Shown here piece after piece: positions 9,238 to 18,173 of a DNA stretch of 64,000 bases. Positions within the stretch are counted from its first letter, which is position 1. Each line of letters opens with the position of its first letter. Origin of the DNA: Ruegeria sp. HKCCD4315. Its GTDB lineage: Bacteria > Pseudomonadota > Alphaproteobacteria > Rhodobacterales > Rhodobacteraceae. The notes under the pieces are model-generated. The model saw nothing but the letters and a program-made list of their open reading frames with translations. It searched no databases and was not told where the DNA came from. Made by a program: the position numbers and the translations under genes. Location of the stretch: positions 3,290,501-3,354,500 of the forward strand of contig NZ_WVRN01000001.1 in the NCBI RefSeq assembly GCF_013112245.1, written 5' to 3'.

Positions 9238-10176
9238 ATGAGCACTCAAAACACCACCCTCCGGGGACTTGGTTTCGCGTTCGCGGGATTTGCGGTCTTT
9301 GCCAGCCACGACGCGCTGATCAAGGTGCTGGGCGGGACTTATTCGGTGATGCAGATCATCTTTTTCGCCACGCTGTTTTCCTTTGTGCCAATGGCCGTAT
9401 CCATGCTGGCCGACCGGACGCCCAGCAACTTCCGCCCGCATCATCCCTGGCTGGTGCTGTTGCGCTCGGGCCTTGTGGTTACATCTATGGTCTGCGCCTT
9501 TTACGCCTTTTCGGTGCTACCACTGGCCGAGGTCTATTCGCTGCTGTTTTCCTTCCCGCTGATTGTGACCGTCCTGTCGATCCCCATTCTGGGAGAAGTT
9601 GTGCGCATCCAACGCTGGGCTGCAGTCGGTGTTGGCCTGATCGGCGTTCTGATAGTTCTGCGTCCGGGCGCGACAGACATCACCCTCGGCCACCTCGCCG
9701 CCCTGACAGCCGCATTTTGCAGCGCGTTTGGCTCTGTTCTTGTACGCAAGATCGGGAACGAGGAACGATCCGCCGTACTGATCCTCTATCCTATGCTACT
9801 GGCCATTCTGGTCATGAGCCTTGCGCAGCCGGCTGTGTATCAGCCGCCATCCCTGCTGCATCTGGCCATGATGGCGCTGGTCGGCGTGTTTTCGGTTATC
9901 GCCCAGCACCTGATCATCCTCGCCTATCGCGCGGCACCCGCCGGGGTTGTCGCGCCCAGCCAATACAGCCAGATCATCTGGGCCACGATTTTCGGCATGG
10001 TCTTCTTTGGGGAACACCCGGACGGCTGGGTCGCCGTCGGGGCCAGTATCATCATTGCGTCCGGTGTCTTTGTGGTCTGGAGAGAGAGTCGCTCTAACAC
10101 CACGTCTGTGAACACCCCGGTTCTGCGGGTACGGTCTCCACGATCAGATACAGGGGCGTCGCGACCGGGGAAATAA
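9238..10176 (+). CDS. DMT superfamily transporter, EamA family
   Basis: Protein of 312 residues with about ten hydrophobic helices in two EamA repeats (first to about residue 140, second from about 150 to 285). Typical features are the start F.FAGFAVFASHDALIKVLGG, the loop LAEVYSLLFSFPLIVTVLSIPILGE ahead of RIQRWAAVGVGLIGVLIVL, and a repeat-2 helix ending in a VVWRE basic turn. An inner-membrane drug/metabolite exporter is predicted; the substrate cannot be told. A second EamA gene lies at 31747-32682. Confidence 0.9.
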   Translation: MSTQNTTLRGLGFAFAGFAVFASHDALIKVLGGTYSVMQIIFFATLFSFVPMAVSMLADRTPSNFRPHHPWLVLLRSGLVVTSMVCAFYAFSVLPLAEVYSLLFSFPLIVTVLSIPILGEVVRIQRWAAVGVGLIGVLIVLRPGATDITLGHLAALTAAFCSAFGSVLVRKIGNEERSAVLILYPMLLAILVMSLAQPAVYQPPSLLHLAMMALVGVFSVIAQHLIILAYRAAPAGVVAPSQYSQIIWATIFGMVFFGEHPDGWVAVGASIIIASGVFVVWRESRSNTTSVNTPVLRVRSPRSDTGASRPGK

Positions 10177-10306
10177 TCCAAAAGCAACCCGGCGCCGATG
10201 CAACAGAACTAGCCTAATCTCCAAAATCGCAAACTATAGCGTGAGTTGTGCACACTACGCGCATAAGTAGAGCATTGATTGACCCTTGCAGTTTAGAGAA
10301 CACAAC

Positions 10307-10897
10307 ATGAGACTTGCTTTGACGCTCTTGGCCTTGGCAACTTCCACCATGTCGGCACTGGCTAATGAGGATGCAGCAACCTGAATTATCGCTGAACATG
10401 ACGAGCCTCGCTTTTTCACAAAACTCACCGTCCAGGAATGTACGCTCACAAAGGAACAATGGGAAAAACAAGAGGGTGGCGGTCGTATTCTCTGGCATTT
10501 CGCTGAGATTGACCTTGTCGGTGCGCACCTCTTTCATCCGATGGACGGGTTGAGTGAGGAAGTTAAGGCCCAGTTTGCCGCAGACGGGTATCCAATCCCA
10601 GAATCCAAGGTCTTCGATGGGCGCGACGGGGACAATCCTTTCGTATCATTCACACTCTCAGCGCGTGACGATTGGTCCGGCCAACAAGAATACTGGCATA
10701 AGCGCAAAACCGCTCAGAAACAGATTGAAATAGGTAAAGCCGTCTGGAGCGATCGCAATGGTGGCAATACGCATGTGGTCATTTCGCTAACAAATTTTTC
10801 GGTGCTGTTTCATGGCGAGGACACATACGCCAAAACAGAAGAAACCGCGCTGAGGATTAGATCCTATATCGAAGAAAACTGCGAATTTCTCGGGTAA
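10307..10897 (+). pseudogene. secreted protein gene interrupted by an in-frame TGA
   Basis: Reading from ATG 10307 gives a clean signal peptide (MRLALTLLALATSTMSALA) and ends at TGA 10382-10384, codon 26. The same frame then continues without a further stop for 171 codons to 10897, with sensible sequence on both sides (FFTKLTVQECTLTKEQWEK before, NGGNTHVVISLTNFSVLF later). A downstream ATG at 10541 gives an open frame of 118 residues, but that is only the C-terminal part and lacks the signal. Two Cys (QEC and ENCEF) could form a disulfide. I do not recognise the family. The likeliest reading is a recent nonsense mutation; sequencing error is possible. Confidence 0.7.
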
Positions 10898-10919
10898 ATT
10901 CAGAAGGAGGATTCAGGTA

Positions 10920-10941
10920 CAGGCCACCTTATGGTGGCCTG
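10920..10941. terminator. stem-loop between convergent genes
   Basis: Perfect 9-bp stem CAGGCCACC/GGTGGCCTG around a TTAT loop, placed between the interrupted secreted-protein gene (+) and adhI (-). There is no clear T-run on either strand, so it is a hairpin with probable terminator function, not a textbook intrinsic terminator. Confidence 0.55.
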
Positions 10942-10954
10942 CCAAAGTCAGCTA

Positions 10955-12067
10955 TCAGTAAACCACCACCGACCGGATGCTCTCACCCTTATGCATCAGA
11001 TCAAAGCCGTGGTTGATGTCATCCAGACCCATGGTGTGGGTGATCATCGGGTCGATCTCGATCTTCCCTTCCATATACCAGTCGACGATCTTGGGCACAT
11101 CGGTCCGGCCTCGCGCGCCGCCGAAGGCGGTGCCGCGCCATGACCGGCCGGTGACCAGCTGGAACGGGCGGGTCGAGATCTCGGCCCCAGCCGGCGCCAC
11201 GCCGATGATGATCGATTCACCCCAGCCTTTGTGCGCCGATTCCAACGCGTCCCGCATCACGCCGACATTGCCGGTGGCGTCAAAGGTATAATCCGCGCCG
11301 CCCTTGGTAAGGTTGACCAGATAGGGAACCAGGTCGCCTTCGACCTCTTTGGGGTTCACAAAATCGGTCATGCCAAACTTCGTGGCCATCTCGACTTTCG
11401 ATGGGTTCAGGTCAACGCCAACGATCTGATCTGCCCCGGCCAGACGCAGCCCCTGAATCACGTTCAGGCCGATGCCACCCAGACCAAACACGATGGCGCG
11501 GCTGCCGATCTCGACCTTGGCGGTGTTGATCACCGCGCCAATGCCAGTGGTGACGCCGCAACCGATATAGCAGATCTTGTCGAAGGGCGCGTCTTCACGC
11601 ACTTTGGCCAGCGCAATCTCGGGCAGAACTGTATGGTTCGAGAAGGTCGAGCAGCCCATATAGTGCAGGATCGGATCGCCATCCAAAGTCGAGAATCGCG
11701 AGGTCCCGTCGGGCATCAAGCCTTTGCCTTGGGTTTCCCGGATCGCCTGGCACAGGTTGGTTTTGGGATGCAGACAGTATTCACACTCGCGACATTCAGG
11801 AGTGTAAAGAGGGATCACGTGATCGCCCGGCTTCAGGCTGGTGACGCCCGGGCCGACCTCAACCACAACACCTGCGCCTTCGTGACCCAAAATGGCTGGG
11901 AACAGACCTTCGGGGTCTGCCCCGGACAGGGTGAATTCATCCGTGTGGCAGATGCCGGTGGCCTTGATCTCCACCAGAACCTCGCCCGCCTTGGGACCTT
12001 CGAGGTTCACATCCATCACTTCCAAAGGTTTGCCCGCCTGAACGGCGACGGCGGCACGGGTGCGCAT
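10955..12067 (-). CDS. adhI: S-(hydroxymethyl)glutathione dehydrogenase / class III alcohol dehydrogenase
   Basis: Protein of 370 residues, the normal class III ADH length. Catalytic zinc ligands are visible as C40 (GICHTDE) and H62 (GHEGAG). The structural zinc has four Cys at 92, 95, 98 and 106. The NAD fold carries [12 protein letters not shown]. It oxidises the spontaneous formaldehyde-glutathione adduct to S-formylglutathione and can reduce S-nitrosoglutathione. No formylglutathione hydrolase gene is adjacent. The symbol follows Rhodobacter usage; frmA and adhC name the same enzyme. Confidence 0.96.
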   Translation of the reverse strand: MRTRAAVAVQAGKPLEVMDVNLEGPKAGEVLVEIKATGICHTDEFTLSGADPEGLFPAILGHEGAGVVVEVGPGVTSLKPGDHVIPLYTPECRECEYCLHPKTNLCQAIRETQGKGLMPDGTSRFSTLDGDPILHYMGCSTFSNHTVLPEIALAKVREDAPFDKICYIGCGVTTGIGAVINTAKVEIGSRAIVFGLGGIGLNVIQGLRLAGADQIVGVDLNPSKVEMATKFGMTDFVNPKEVEGDLVPYLVNLTKGGADYTFDATGNVGVMRDALESAHKGWGESIIIGVAPAGAEISTRPFQLVTGRSWRGTAFGGARGRTDVPKIVDWYMEGKIEIDPMITHTMGLDDINHGFDLMHKGESIRSVVVY

Positions 12068-12196
12068 ATCACTGTCTCCCTGTCTTCTTTGACCCGACCC
12101 TGCGTCAATTGCAGGGTGTTTTCAACTGTGCTTTCATGACAGACTTGCTAATTGTTTGATATTGCAGAAACGACATTGCCGGAATGAGGAACGCCA

Positions 12197-12484
12197 ATGC
12201 ACCGATTTTTACCGATTCTGATCCTTCTGGCCGCCTGCGCCGAGACCCCGGCCCCCGAAGAAGCGCGACTTGCGCCCGAGGCCGCGCCGGTTGATCTGGC
12301 CTTTTGTCAGGGCGAAGCATTTGCCGACTCGGTGGGCCAGCCGGTTTCGACCATTCAGGCCGATTTGCCGGAACGCACCCGTGTGCTGGGACCTGATGAC
12401 ATTGCAACGCAGGATTACCGGATCGACAGACTGAACGTCTTTGTAAATGGTGCCGGTGTAATTCAGCGCCTGACCTGCGGGTAA
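12197..12484 (+). CDS. I78-family peptidase inhibitor-like lipoprotein
   Basis: Protein of 95 residues. The first 14 residues form a lipoprotein signal ending in the lipobox LLAAC, so Cys14 is the probable lipidated residue. The mature part ends ATQDYRIDRLNVFVNGAGVIQRLTCG, the conserved C-terminal core of the I78 (elastase/subtilisin) inhibitor family (DyR.DRLNv..d..G.I.R..CG). A second Cys (FCQGE) may pair with the terminal one. An outer-membrane or periplasmic anti-protease role is inferred from family membership. Confidence 0.8.
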   Translation: MHRFLPILILLAACAETPAPEEARLAPEAAPVDLAFCQGEAFADSVGQPVSTIQADLPERTRVLGPDDIATQDYRIDRLNVFVNGAGVIQRLTCG

Positions 12485-12514
12485 GCGTGGACTCGGGCGT
12501 TGATTCTCGGGTAA

Positions 12515-12529
12515 GAACAAAATGGGAAC
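12515..12529 (+). promoter_or_regulatory. consensus LexA (SOS) box upstream of imuB
   Basis: GAAC-AAAATGG-GAAC is an exact match to the reverse reading of the alphaproteobacterial LexA operator GTTC-N7-GTTC. It ends 17 bp before the imuB ATG, the same distance as the box before dnaE2. Confidence 0.85.
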
Positions 12530-12545
12530 ATTTTGATGTCTGCCG

Positions 12546-14198
12546 ATGCCAAAACGCCGAGTACTTTCACTGTGGTTTCCCCGTCTTGGGGCTGAACGGC
12601 TGATCCGCGCCGCGCGGGGGCTGCATTCCGGGCCGTTGGCTGTGGTTACTGAGCAGTCGAACATGCAGGTCATTACCTCATTGAATACTGAAGCACAGGC
12701 CGCCGGGCTGCGTGTGGGCCAGCCCGTGCGCGATGCACATGCCATGTGCGCCAGCCTGATCACACGGCACCGCAACGCCCCGGCCGAAGCCGCGTTTCTA
12801 ACCGCGCTGCGCCGCTGGGCGGGCAAGTTCAGCCCTTGGGTGGCCGAAGAAGCTCCGGATGGGCTGATCGTTGATCTGTCGGGTTGTGCGCATCTGTTTG
12901 GCGGGGAAGAGACGCTGCTGAGCGTGCTTGAAACGGACTGCGCTGATATGGGCCTCAGCGTACAAATGGGCATTGCCGACACGCTGGGCGCAGCCTGGGC
13001 TTTGGCGCGCTATGCAGGGCAAGAGGCCACATCCGACCGCAACGGCGACGCCATCAGCCAGGAAGCCCGCGCCACCCGCGCCCGGGCAGGAAAGCGGCGG
13101 CACTGGACCAAAGGCGGGACTGCACCGCAGGTGATGGCCTTGGGTGGTGGCGCGCGTATTGCAGCGCCGGGGCAATCCTATGGCGCGCTCAGCCCCCTGC
13201 CCATCGCGGCGCTGCGATTGGACGACCCGGTTGTGACGCAGTTGAACCGTCTGGGCCTGCGCCGAATCGGTGACTTGCTGGGACAGCCACGCGCGTCGCT
13301 GGCGCGGCGGTTCGGGCGGGGGTTGGTATTGCGGCTGGATCAGGCCATGGGCAGCGCGCCCGAGCCGGTTTCTCCGGCCCGCCCACCACATCATTTTGCG
13401 GTGCGGATGACGTTGCCCAACCCAATCGGCCTGATTGAGGATGTGATGGCCGCTGTCGATCGGGTGCTGCCCACCCTCTGCGCCAAGCTGGAAGAGAAAG
13501 ATCGCGGTGTCCGCACCCTGCGGCTAGAGGCGCATCGCGCCGATCAGGCGGCCGAGGTCATCGAGATTGGACTAGCCCGCCCGACCTATGACAAACATCG
13601 CATTCGTCCTTTGTTAGAGATGAAAATTGACAAGATCGATGCGGGCTATGGCATCGACATGCTGCGGCTTGAGGCGATCCAGACCGAGCCCATCCATGCC
13701 CGCACCATCACCGGTCACGCCGAGGCACGCCGCGTGGCCCGTAACCGGCTTGAGGGCAATACAGCCGTGGATGACCTGATCGGCAAGCTGGGTGCGCGGG
13801 TGGGGCTGGAGGCGATCACAAGACGGCATCCCGCCGCCTCTCATATCCCCGAGAAAACGGCACAGACGCTGGCGGCTGCATGGTCGGAACCCGCGCGCGA
13901 CTGGCCTGCACCGCCGCGCCCACGCCCCTTGCAGATGTGGCAGCCCGAGCCGGTTATGGCACCGGAAACCCCGGATGTCCCAACCGCCTTCCGCTGGCGC
14001 GGACGCGACTGGCTACTGGCCCAGGCTACTGGCCCGGAACGGATCGCGCCGGAATGGTGGTTGGACGATCCCAACTGGCGCAGCGGCGTGCGCGATTACT
14101 GGGTGGTGGTGACGGAACAGGGCGAACGCCTATGGCTGTTCTACGGGCACGGAGGCACCATGTCGGCAGGCTGGTTCTGTCAGGGGCAGTTTTGTTAG
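12546..14198 (+). CDS. imuB: ImuB, Y-family polymerase-like mutasome protein
   Basis: Protein of 550 residues. The N-terminal Y-family fold is recognisable (LSLWFPRLGAERLIRA, VVTEQSNMQVITSLNTEAQAAGL, GLIVDLSGCAHLFGGE). The first catalytic Asp of true Y-family polymerases (DMDxF) is replaced by SLWFPRL, as expected for the non-catalytic ImuB. HhH-type sequence (LNRLGLRRIGDLLGQPRASLARRFG) follows, then a long C-terminal region. ImuB recruits DnaE2 to the beta clamp in damage-induced mutagenesis. No imuA gene precedes it: the upstream neighbour is the I78 lipoprotein and the gap is 61 bp with a LexA box. Confidence 0.93.
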   Translation: MPKRRVLSLWFPRLGAERLIRAARGLHSGPLAVVTEQSNMQVITSLNTEAQAAGLRVGQPVRDAHAMCASLITRHRNAPAEAAFLTALRRWAGKFSPWVAEEAPDGLIVDLSGCAHLFGGEETLLSVLETDCADMGLSVQMGIADTLGAAWALARYAGQEATSDRNGDAISQEARATRARAGKRRHWTKGGTAPQVMALGGGARIAAPGQSYGALSPLPIAALRLDDPVVTQLNRLGLRRIGDLLGQPRASLARRFGRGLVLRLDQAMGSAPEPVSPARPPHHFAVRMTLPNPIGLIEDVMAAVDRVLPTLCAKLEEKDRGVRTLRLEAHRADQAAEVIEIGLARPTYDKHRIRPLLEMKIDKIDAGYGIDMLRLEAIQTEPIHARTITGHAEARRVARNRLEGNTAVDDLIGKLGARVGLEAITRRHPAASHIPEKTAQTLAAAWSEPARDWPAPPRPRPLQMWQPEPVMAPETPDVPTAFRWRGRDWLLAQATGPERIAPEWWLDDPNWRSGVRDYWVVVTEQGERLWLFYGHGGTMSAGWFCQGQFC

Positions 14199-14201
14199 AG
14201 T

Positions 14202-14927
14202 CTATTTTCCGCGATACACCAGCAGATCCGGCAGGTAGTCAATCAAACGAATAAACCACGAGAATGGTGCCGGGAAATCGGTACGGAACCGGCGGCGCGA
14301 CATCGCTTTGACCACGCGCTCTGCCGCGTCCTCAGCCGTCATCAGCATCGGCATTTTGAAACTGTTCTTGTCGGTCAGGCGGGTCTTGATGAAGCCAGGA
14401 TTGATAATGCGCACCGTCACACCGGTGCCCGCCAAATCATGCCGCATCGTTTCGGCCAGCGAGATCAGCGCCGCCTTGCTGGCCCCATATCCGATAGCGG
14501 CAGGCAAACCGTGATACCCGGCCAGCGACCCGATCAAAGTGATCTCTCCCTGACCTTTATGAACAAAGCCAGGAACCGTTTCACCTAACACCCGCAACGC
14601 CCCCGAATAGTTCACATCGCTGATCCTGAGCGACGCATCGGTATCCCAATCGCCCGAGCGCATGGGCTCGTAAGCGCCTGCATTGTAAACCAGCCCGTCG
14701 ATCTGACCAGCCTCGGCCACGGCACTACGCACAGAGTCTAAATCGGTCACATCACAATGAATCGCGCGTGCATTTGGAAGCTTGGAACAGATTTCATTCA
14801 AACGCGCGGCGTTGCGTGCAGACAAGATCAGATGCGCGCCCTTATGGCTCAACGCCTCGGCCAAGGCACGGCCCAAGCCTTCGCTTGCGCCGATGATCCA
14901 ATAGGTTTTTCCGTCAAAGCTGCTCAT
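14202..14927 (-). CDS. short-chain dehydrogenase/reductase
   Basis: Protein of 241 residues with a classical SDR layout: GASEGLGRALAEAL for the dinucleotide, NAG in YNAGAYEP, catalytic Ser in IGSLAG and the YGASK active site. The tail has a hydrophobic/aromatic end (PFSWFIRLIDYLPDLLVYRG) that may touch the membrane. Substrate unknown. It diverges from the flavoprotein operon and has its own TGATCC-type promoter. From memory, an SDR is part of the comparable RpoE/ChrR-controlled cluster of Rhodobacter sphaeroides. It ends 3 bp from imuB, converging. Confidence 0.92.
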   Translation of the reverse strand: MSSFDGKTYWIIGASEGLGRALAEALSHKGAHLILSARNAARLNEICSKLPNARAIHCDVTDLDSVRSAVAEAGQIDGLVYNAGAYEPMRSGDWDTDASLRISDVNYSGALRVLGETVPGFVHKGQGEITLIGSLAGYHGLPAAIGYGASKAALISLAETMRHDLAGTGVTVRIINPGFIKTRLTDKNSFKMPMLMTAEDAAERVVKAMSRRRFRTDFPAPFSWFIRLIDYLPDLLVYRGK

Positions 14928-14954
14928 ACCCGCGCCGTTTTGTTGAAGTTATCC

Positions 14955-14984
14955 TTTTTACGGCCCTGCATCCGCGGTGGATCA
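14955..14984 (-). promoter_or_regulatory. ECF (RpoE/ChrR-type) promoter for the SDR gene
   Basis: On the minus strand TGATCC (14984-14979) is followed by exactly 18 bp and then TAAAAA (14960-14955). Rhodobacter RpoE promoters have TGATCC at -35 and a TA-starting -10 about 18 bp away. The predicted transcript starts about 20 bp before the ATG at 14927. No sigma or anti-sigma gene is in the window. Confidence 0.7.
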
Positions 14985-15060
14985 TAGGGTGACGCAAGGA
15001 AGCGGGCGCTGAAACCCGAAGTCACAAGATAGTGCATCTGTTAAAAACTTCCATCCGGAT

Positions 15061-15090
15061 TGATCCAACACGCCATACCCTGCGTATCTC
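15061..15090 (+). promoter_or_regulatory. ECF (RpoE/ChrR-type) promoter for the flavoprotein operon
   Basis: TGATCC at 15061-15066, an 18-bp spacer, then TATCTC at 15085-15090. This is the same architecture and spacing as the divergent promoter 77 bp away. It lies 30 bp before the chosen ATG (15120), supporting that start over the longer frame that begins at 15060 inside the promoter. Confidence 0.7.
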
Positions 15091-15119
15091 ATTGTAAAAT
15101 GTCACATAACGAGGCTGGA

Positions 15120-16451
15120 ATGTTCGACGAAACCCGGGGTGTACGAAAGAAAATTGCGATTGTAGGTGCAGGCATTTCGGGTCTCTCTGCCGCGTATTAC
15201 CTTTCAGAAAACAACGACGTGACGGTGTATGAAGCCGAACCCAGGCTGGGTGGACATGCCCGTACGGTGATGGCTGGCAAAAACGGCGACCAGCCGGTCG
15301 ACACCGGCTTTATCGTTTTCAACTACGCGACCTACCCTTACCTGACGCAGCTTTTTGATGAGCTGAACGTACCTGTAATCAAAAGCGAAATGAGCTTTGG
15401 AGCGACCATCGACAATGGCCGCATCGAATACGGGTTGAACAATCTGCGCACCCTGACCGCACAGAAACGCAATCTGGCGCGCCCCGCCTATTACAAGATG
15501 ATTGCAGACATTCTGCGGTTCGGCAAAGAAGCGCCCGAGGCCGCCAAGGACGACGACACAACGATTGGTGAATTGGTCGATCAACTGCGTTTGGGTCACT
15601 GGTTCCGGCACAACTATCTGATGCCGATGTGTGGCGCGATCTGGTCCACCCCGGTTGAGTTCGTAGATCAGTTCCCGGCCCGGTCGCTTGTGCAGTTCTT
15701 CCGCAACCATGCCCTGCTGGCCAGTGGACGCGCCAATCAACACCAGTGGTACACGGTCAAAGGCGGCAGCATCGAATATGTCCGCCGGATCGACGCGGCC
15801 TTGCGCGCCCGTGGCTGTGACATCAGGCTGGCCGCCCCGGTTCAACACGTTCATCGCGACGACATGGGCGTCAGCGTCACCAGCCAAGGGCATACTGATC
15901 AATTCGACGAGATCATCTTGGCAACGCACTCGGACCAGTCCCTTGCCATTCTGGGCGAAGGCGCAACACCGGCCGAGGCCGCAGCTTTGGGTGCGATCCG
16001 CTACCAACCCAATACGGCAATTCTGCATTGCGACCCACGTCAGATGCCCAAGCGTCGCGCGTGCTGGTCCAGCTGGACGTATCGCTCGCAAGCCGGAGAT
16101 GTGGGCGTGACCTATTGGATGAACCGGCTTCAGAACATCCCGGACAGCGATCCGCTGTTTGTGACACTGAACGCCTCATCAGAAATTCCCGCGGACAAAA
16201 TCTATGATCAGGTCGAATTTGCCCATCCGGTGTTCGACAAAGCCGCCCTGAAAGCACAAGGGCAAATCCGCGAGATGCAGGGACAGAACCGAACTTGGTT
16301 TGCCGGCGCTTATAACCGGCACGGATTTCACGAAGACGGGATTGCCAGCGCGATGCATGTCGTTGCGCGAATAAACGGCACCCCGCAAACCATCGGAGCT
16401 GACAATGGCATTTCTGGGAACGACCCGGCCATCCCTGTGGCGGCCGAATAA
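15120..16451 (+). CDS. FAD-dependent oxidoreductase (amine-oxidase/COG2907-like)
   Basis: Protein of 443 residues. The N-terminal Rossmann motif IAIVGAGISGLSAAYYL is at residues 12-28, followed by VYEAEPRLGGHARTV, the usual FAD ribose-binding and GG motifs. Later motifs PMCGAIWSTP, YTVKGGSIEYVRRI and WFAGAYNRHGFHEDGIASAM fit the NAD/FAD-binding proteins found with cyclopropane-fatty-acid synthase genes. No CFA synthase or DUF1365 gene is here. A role in lipid modification during singlet-oxygen stress is inferred from known relatives. It overlaps the next gene by 47 bp. GAGG lies upstream of the start. Confidence 0.88.
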   Translation: MFDETRGVRKKIAIVGAGISGLSAAYYLSENNDVTVYEAEPRLGGHARTVMAGKNGDQPVDTGFIVFNYATYPYLTQLFDELNVPVIKSEMSFGATIDNGRIEYGLNNLRTLTAQKRNLARPAYYKMIADILRFGKEAPEAAKDDDTTIGELVDQLRLGHWFRHNYLMPMCGAIWSTPVEFVDQFPARSLVQFFRNHALLASGRANQHQWYTVKGGSIEYVRRIDAALRARGCDIRLAAPVQHVHRDDMGVSVTSQGHTDQFDEIILATHSDQSLAILGEGATPAEAAALGAIRYQPNTAILHCDPRQMPKRRACWSSWTYRSQAGDVGVTYWMNRLQNIPDSDPLFVTLNASSEIPADKIYDQVEFAHPVFDKAALKAQGQIREMQGQNRTWFAGAYNRHGFHEDGIASAMHVVARINGTPQTIGADNGISGNDPAIPVAAE

Positions 16452-16950
16452 GGGAATTTTGCACGCAGCGCTACTGGCAGCGGCGCTGCTGGCCCCGTCA
16501 GGGGTATTGGCATCGCCCGTAACGGACGAGTTGAAGGACGCGCAACTGCGTGGCTCAGCAACCTTTCGGTATCTGGGTCTGCCAATTTATGACGCCAAAC
16601 TTTATACCCCCGGCGGCGCGCCGTTCAGTTGGAGCGAAGATATCGGCCTGCAACTGACCTACCGCAAGAACTTCAAGAAAAAAGCGCTGGTCAACTCGAC
16701 TCTGGACGAGATGGAGCGGATCGGACGTTCCGCCCCGGTGCGCAATCAACTGGACCAGTGCTTCAAAGCTGTGACGAAGGGGGACAGCTTTCTCGCGGTG
16801 TCCGATGGGCCGAATAAGGTGAGCTTCTGGCTGAACGGGCAAAAGACCTGCACGATGTCCTATCCGGGCATCAAACGCAGTTTCATGTCTGTATTTCTGG
16901 GCGACAACACGCGGTCAGCCTCGTTTACACAGAAACTTCAGGGGCGCTGA
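16405..16950 (+). CDS. chalcone isomerase-like exported protein
   Basis: Protein of 181 residues with a signal peptide (hydrophobic stretch about 20-36, ending near VLASPV). The core ATFRYLGLPIYDAKLYTP, then LTYRKNFKKKALVNSTLDEM, then NKVSFWLNG..TC is the chalcone-isomerase-like fold domain seen in bacterial periplasmic proteins. These are thought to bind a lipid or ligand and not to isomerise chalcone. The start at 16405 has GGAG upstream and lies inside the end of the flavoprotein gene, so translational coupling is likely. The stop TGA overlaps the next ATG (TGATG). Confidence 0.82.
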   Translation: MAFLGTTRPSLWRPNKGILHAALLAAALLAPSGVLASPVTDELKDAQLRGSATFRYLGLPIYDAKLYTPGGAPFSWSEDIGLQLTYRKNFKKKALVNSTLDEMERIGRSAPVRNQLDQCFKAVTKGDSFLAVSDGPNKVSFWLNGQKTCTMSYPGIKRSFMSVFLGDNTRSASFTQKLQGR

Positions 16951-18173
16951 TGCTTTATCCTCGGGTCAGCCTGTATGCGCTGATGCTCGCTGCGGCGGGC
17001 ATTCCGCTTTATATCCACCTGCCGCGCTTTGCGGCGGTGAATCTGGGTATTGGCCTGGGGGTTATTGGAACCGTTCTGCTGGTGATCCGCCTTGTTGATC
17101 TGGTTCAGGACCCGTTGATTGGCTGGGCAATCGACAAGTGGCCAAAGGGCCAGCTTGTATTTGCTTCTCTGGCGGCGTTAGGGCTGGCGGTCGGGTTCCC
17201 TTTGCTCTTTAGCTTGCCGCAGGGCGCCAGTGTCGCCGCGCTGATCGCGATTCTGATCCTGCTGTTCTCGGCTTACAGCCTGGGCACCATCCTTTTGTAC
17301 GGGCGCAGCGCAACTTTGGCAAAACGTCCAGACCCGCAAGAGCTTATGACCTTGGCCGCCTATCGCGAAGGCGGGCAGCTGACCGGTGTGGTCATCGCCG
17401 CCAGCGCCCCGGCGCTTTTGGTTGCATTTGGCGCGCAAGCCCAAGGCTATCCCGCGTTTGGGGTATTTCTGGGGCTGCTGTCCGTTCTGACTCTGTTGCT
17501 GACTATTCCGATCTGGAGGCGTACGCCGATCACCGGCACCGGTCTGTCTTTTGCAGGGCTGGGTCAGGCCGGAGGGCTTCGCCTGCTGGCGCTTGCGCTG
17601 GTTAACAGCCTTCCCGTGGCCATCACCTCGACCCTGTTTTTGTTTTTTGTTGAAGATCGGTTGCAACTGCCGGGCAAAGCAGGCCCGCTGTTGATCCTGT
17701 TCTTCCTCAGCGCGGGCGCAAGTGTGCCGCTTTGGGCCAAGCTCAGCAACCGGATTGGCCCGAAACAGACTCTGATGATTGCCATGCCCCTCTCAATCGC
17801 GGGGTTTATCGGTGCCGCCACCCTGAGTGCTGGGAATCTAGCCGGGTTTGCCGTGATCTGCCTTGCCTCGGGCGCAGCCTTAGGTGCGGATATGGTCGTG
17901 CTGCCCGCTATGTTTTCTGTCGTCCTGACTCGGGCCGGGCTGAACGCCTCTGCCGCGTTTGGCATCTGGTCCTTCGCTGGCAAGCTGGGCCTCGCCCTGG
18001 CTGCCTTTTTCACCTTGCCACTGCTGGAACGCAGCGGCTTCACCCCCGGTCAGACCAATTCTGCTGACGCGCTAGAGACACTCAACCTTGCTTATGCGGT
18101 GCTGCCCTGCATCCTCAAGCTCGGCGCGTTTGGAATGGTCTTGACCCTGCCCACCGAGGTCACAAGCAAATGA
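16950..18173 (+). CDS. MFS transporter (MFS_2/GPH-like)
   Basis: Protein of 407 residues with about twelve hydrophobic segments. The first loop carries RLVDLVQDPLIGWAIDKWP, typical of the GPH/MFS_2 sugar:cation group (D..DP..G...D). Charged residues inside helices are few. In the comparable Rhodobacter stress cluster an MFS protein sits at the same place between the chalcone-like and DUF3833 genes. Transport of a sugar, lipid or modified fatty acid cannot be decided. Start and stop overlap both neighbours. Confidence 0.88.
   Translation: MLYPRVSLYALMLAAAGIPLYIHLPRFAAVNLGIGLGVIGTVLLVIRLVDLVQDPLIGWAIDKWPKGQLVFASLAALGLAVGFPLLFSLPQGASVAALIAILILLFSAYSLGTILLYGRSATLAKRPDPQELMTLAAYREGGQLTGVVIAASAPALLVAFGAQAQGYPAFGVFLGLLSVLTLLLTIPIWRRTPITGTGLSFAGLGQAGGLRLLALALVNSLPVAITSTLFLFFVEDRLQLPGKAGPLLILFFLSAGASVPLWAKLSNRIGPKQTLMIAMPLSIAGFIGAATLSAGNLAGFAVICLASGAALGADMVVLPAMFSVVLTRAGLNASAAFGIWSFAGKLGLALAAFFTLPLLERSGFTPGQTNSADALETLNLAYAVLPCILKLGAFGMVLTLPTEVTSK

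Noticed and set aside
10382..10384. TGA read as selenocysteine
   Set aside because: No SECIS-like hairpin is evident just after it, the position is just beyond a signal peptide, and no selenoprotein family is recognised.
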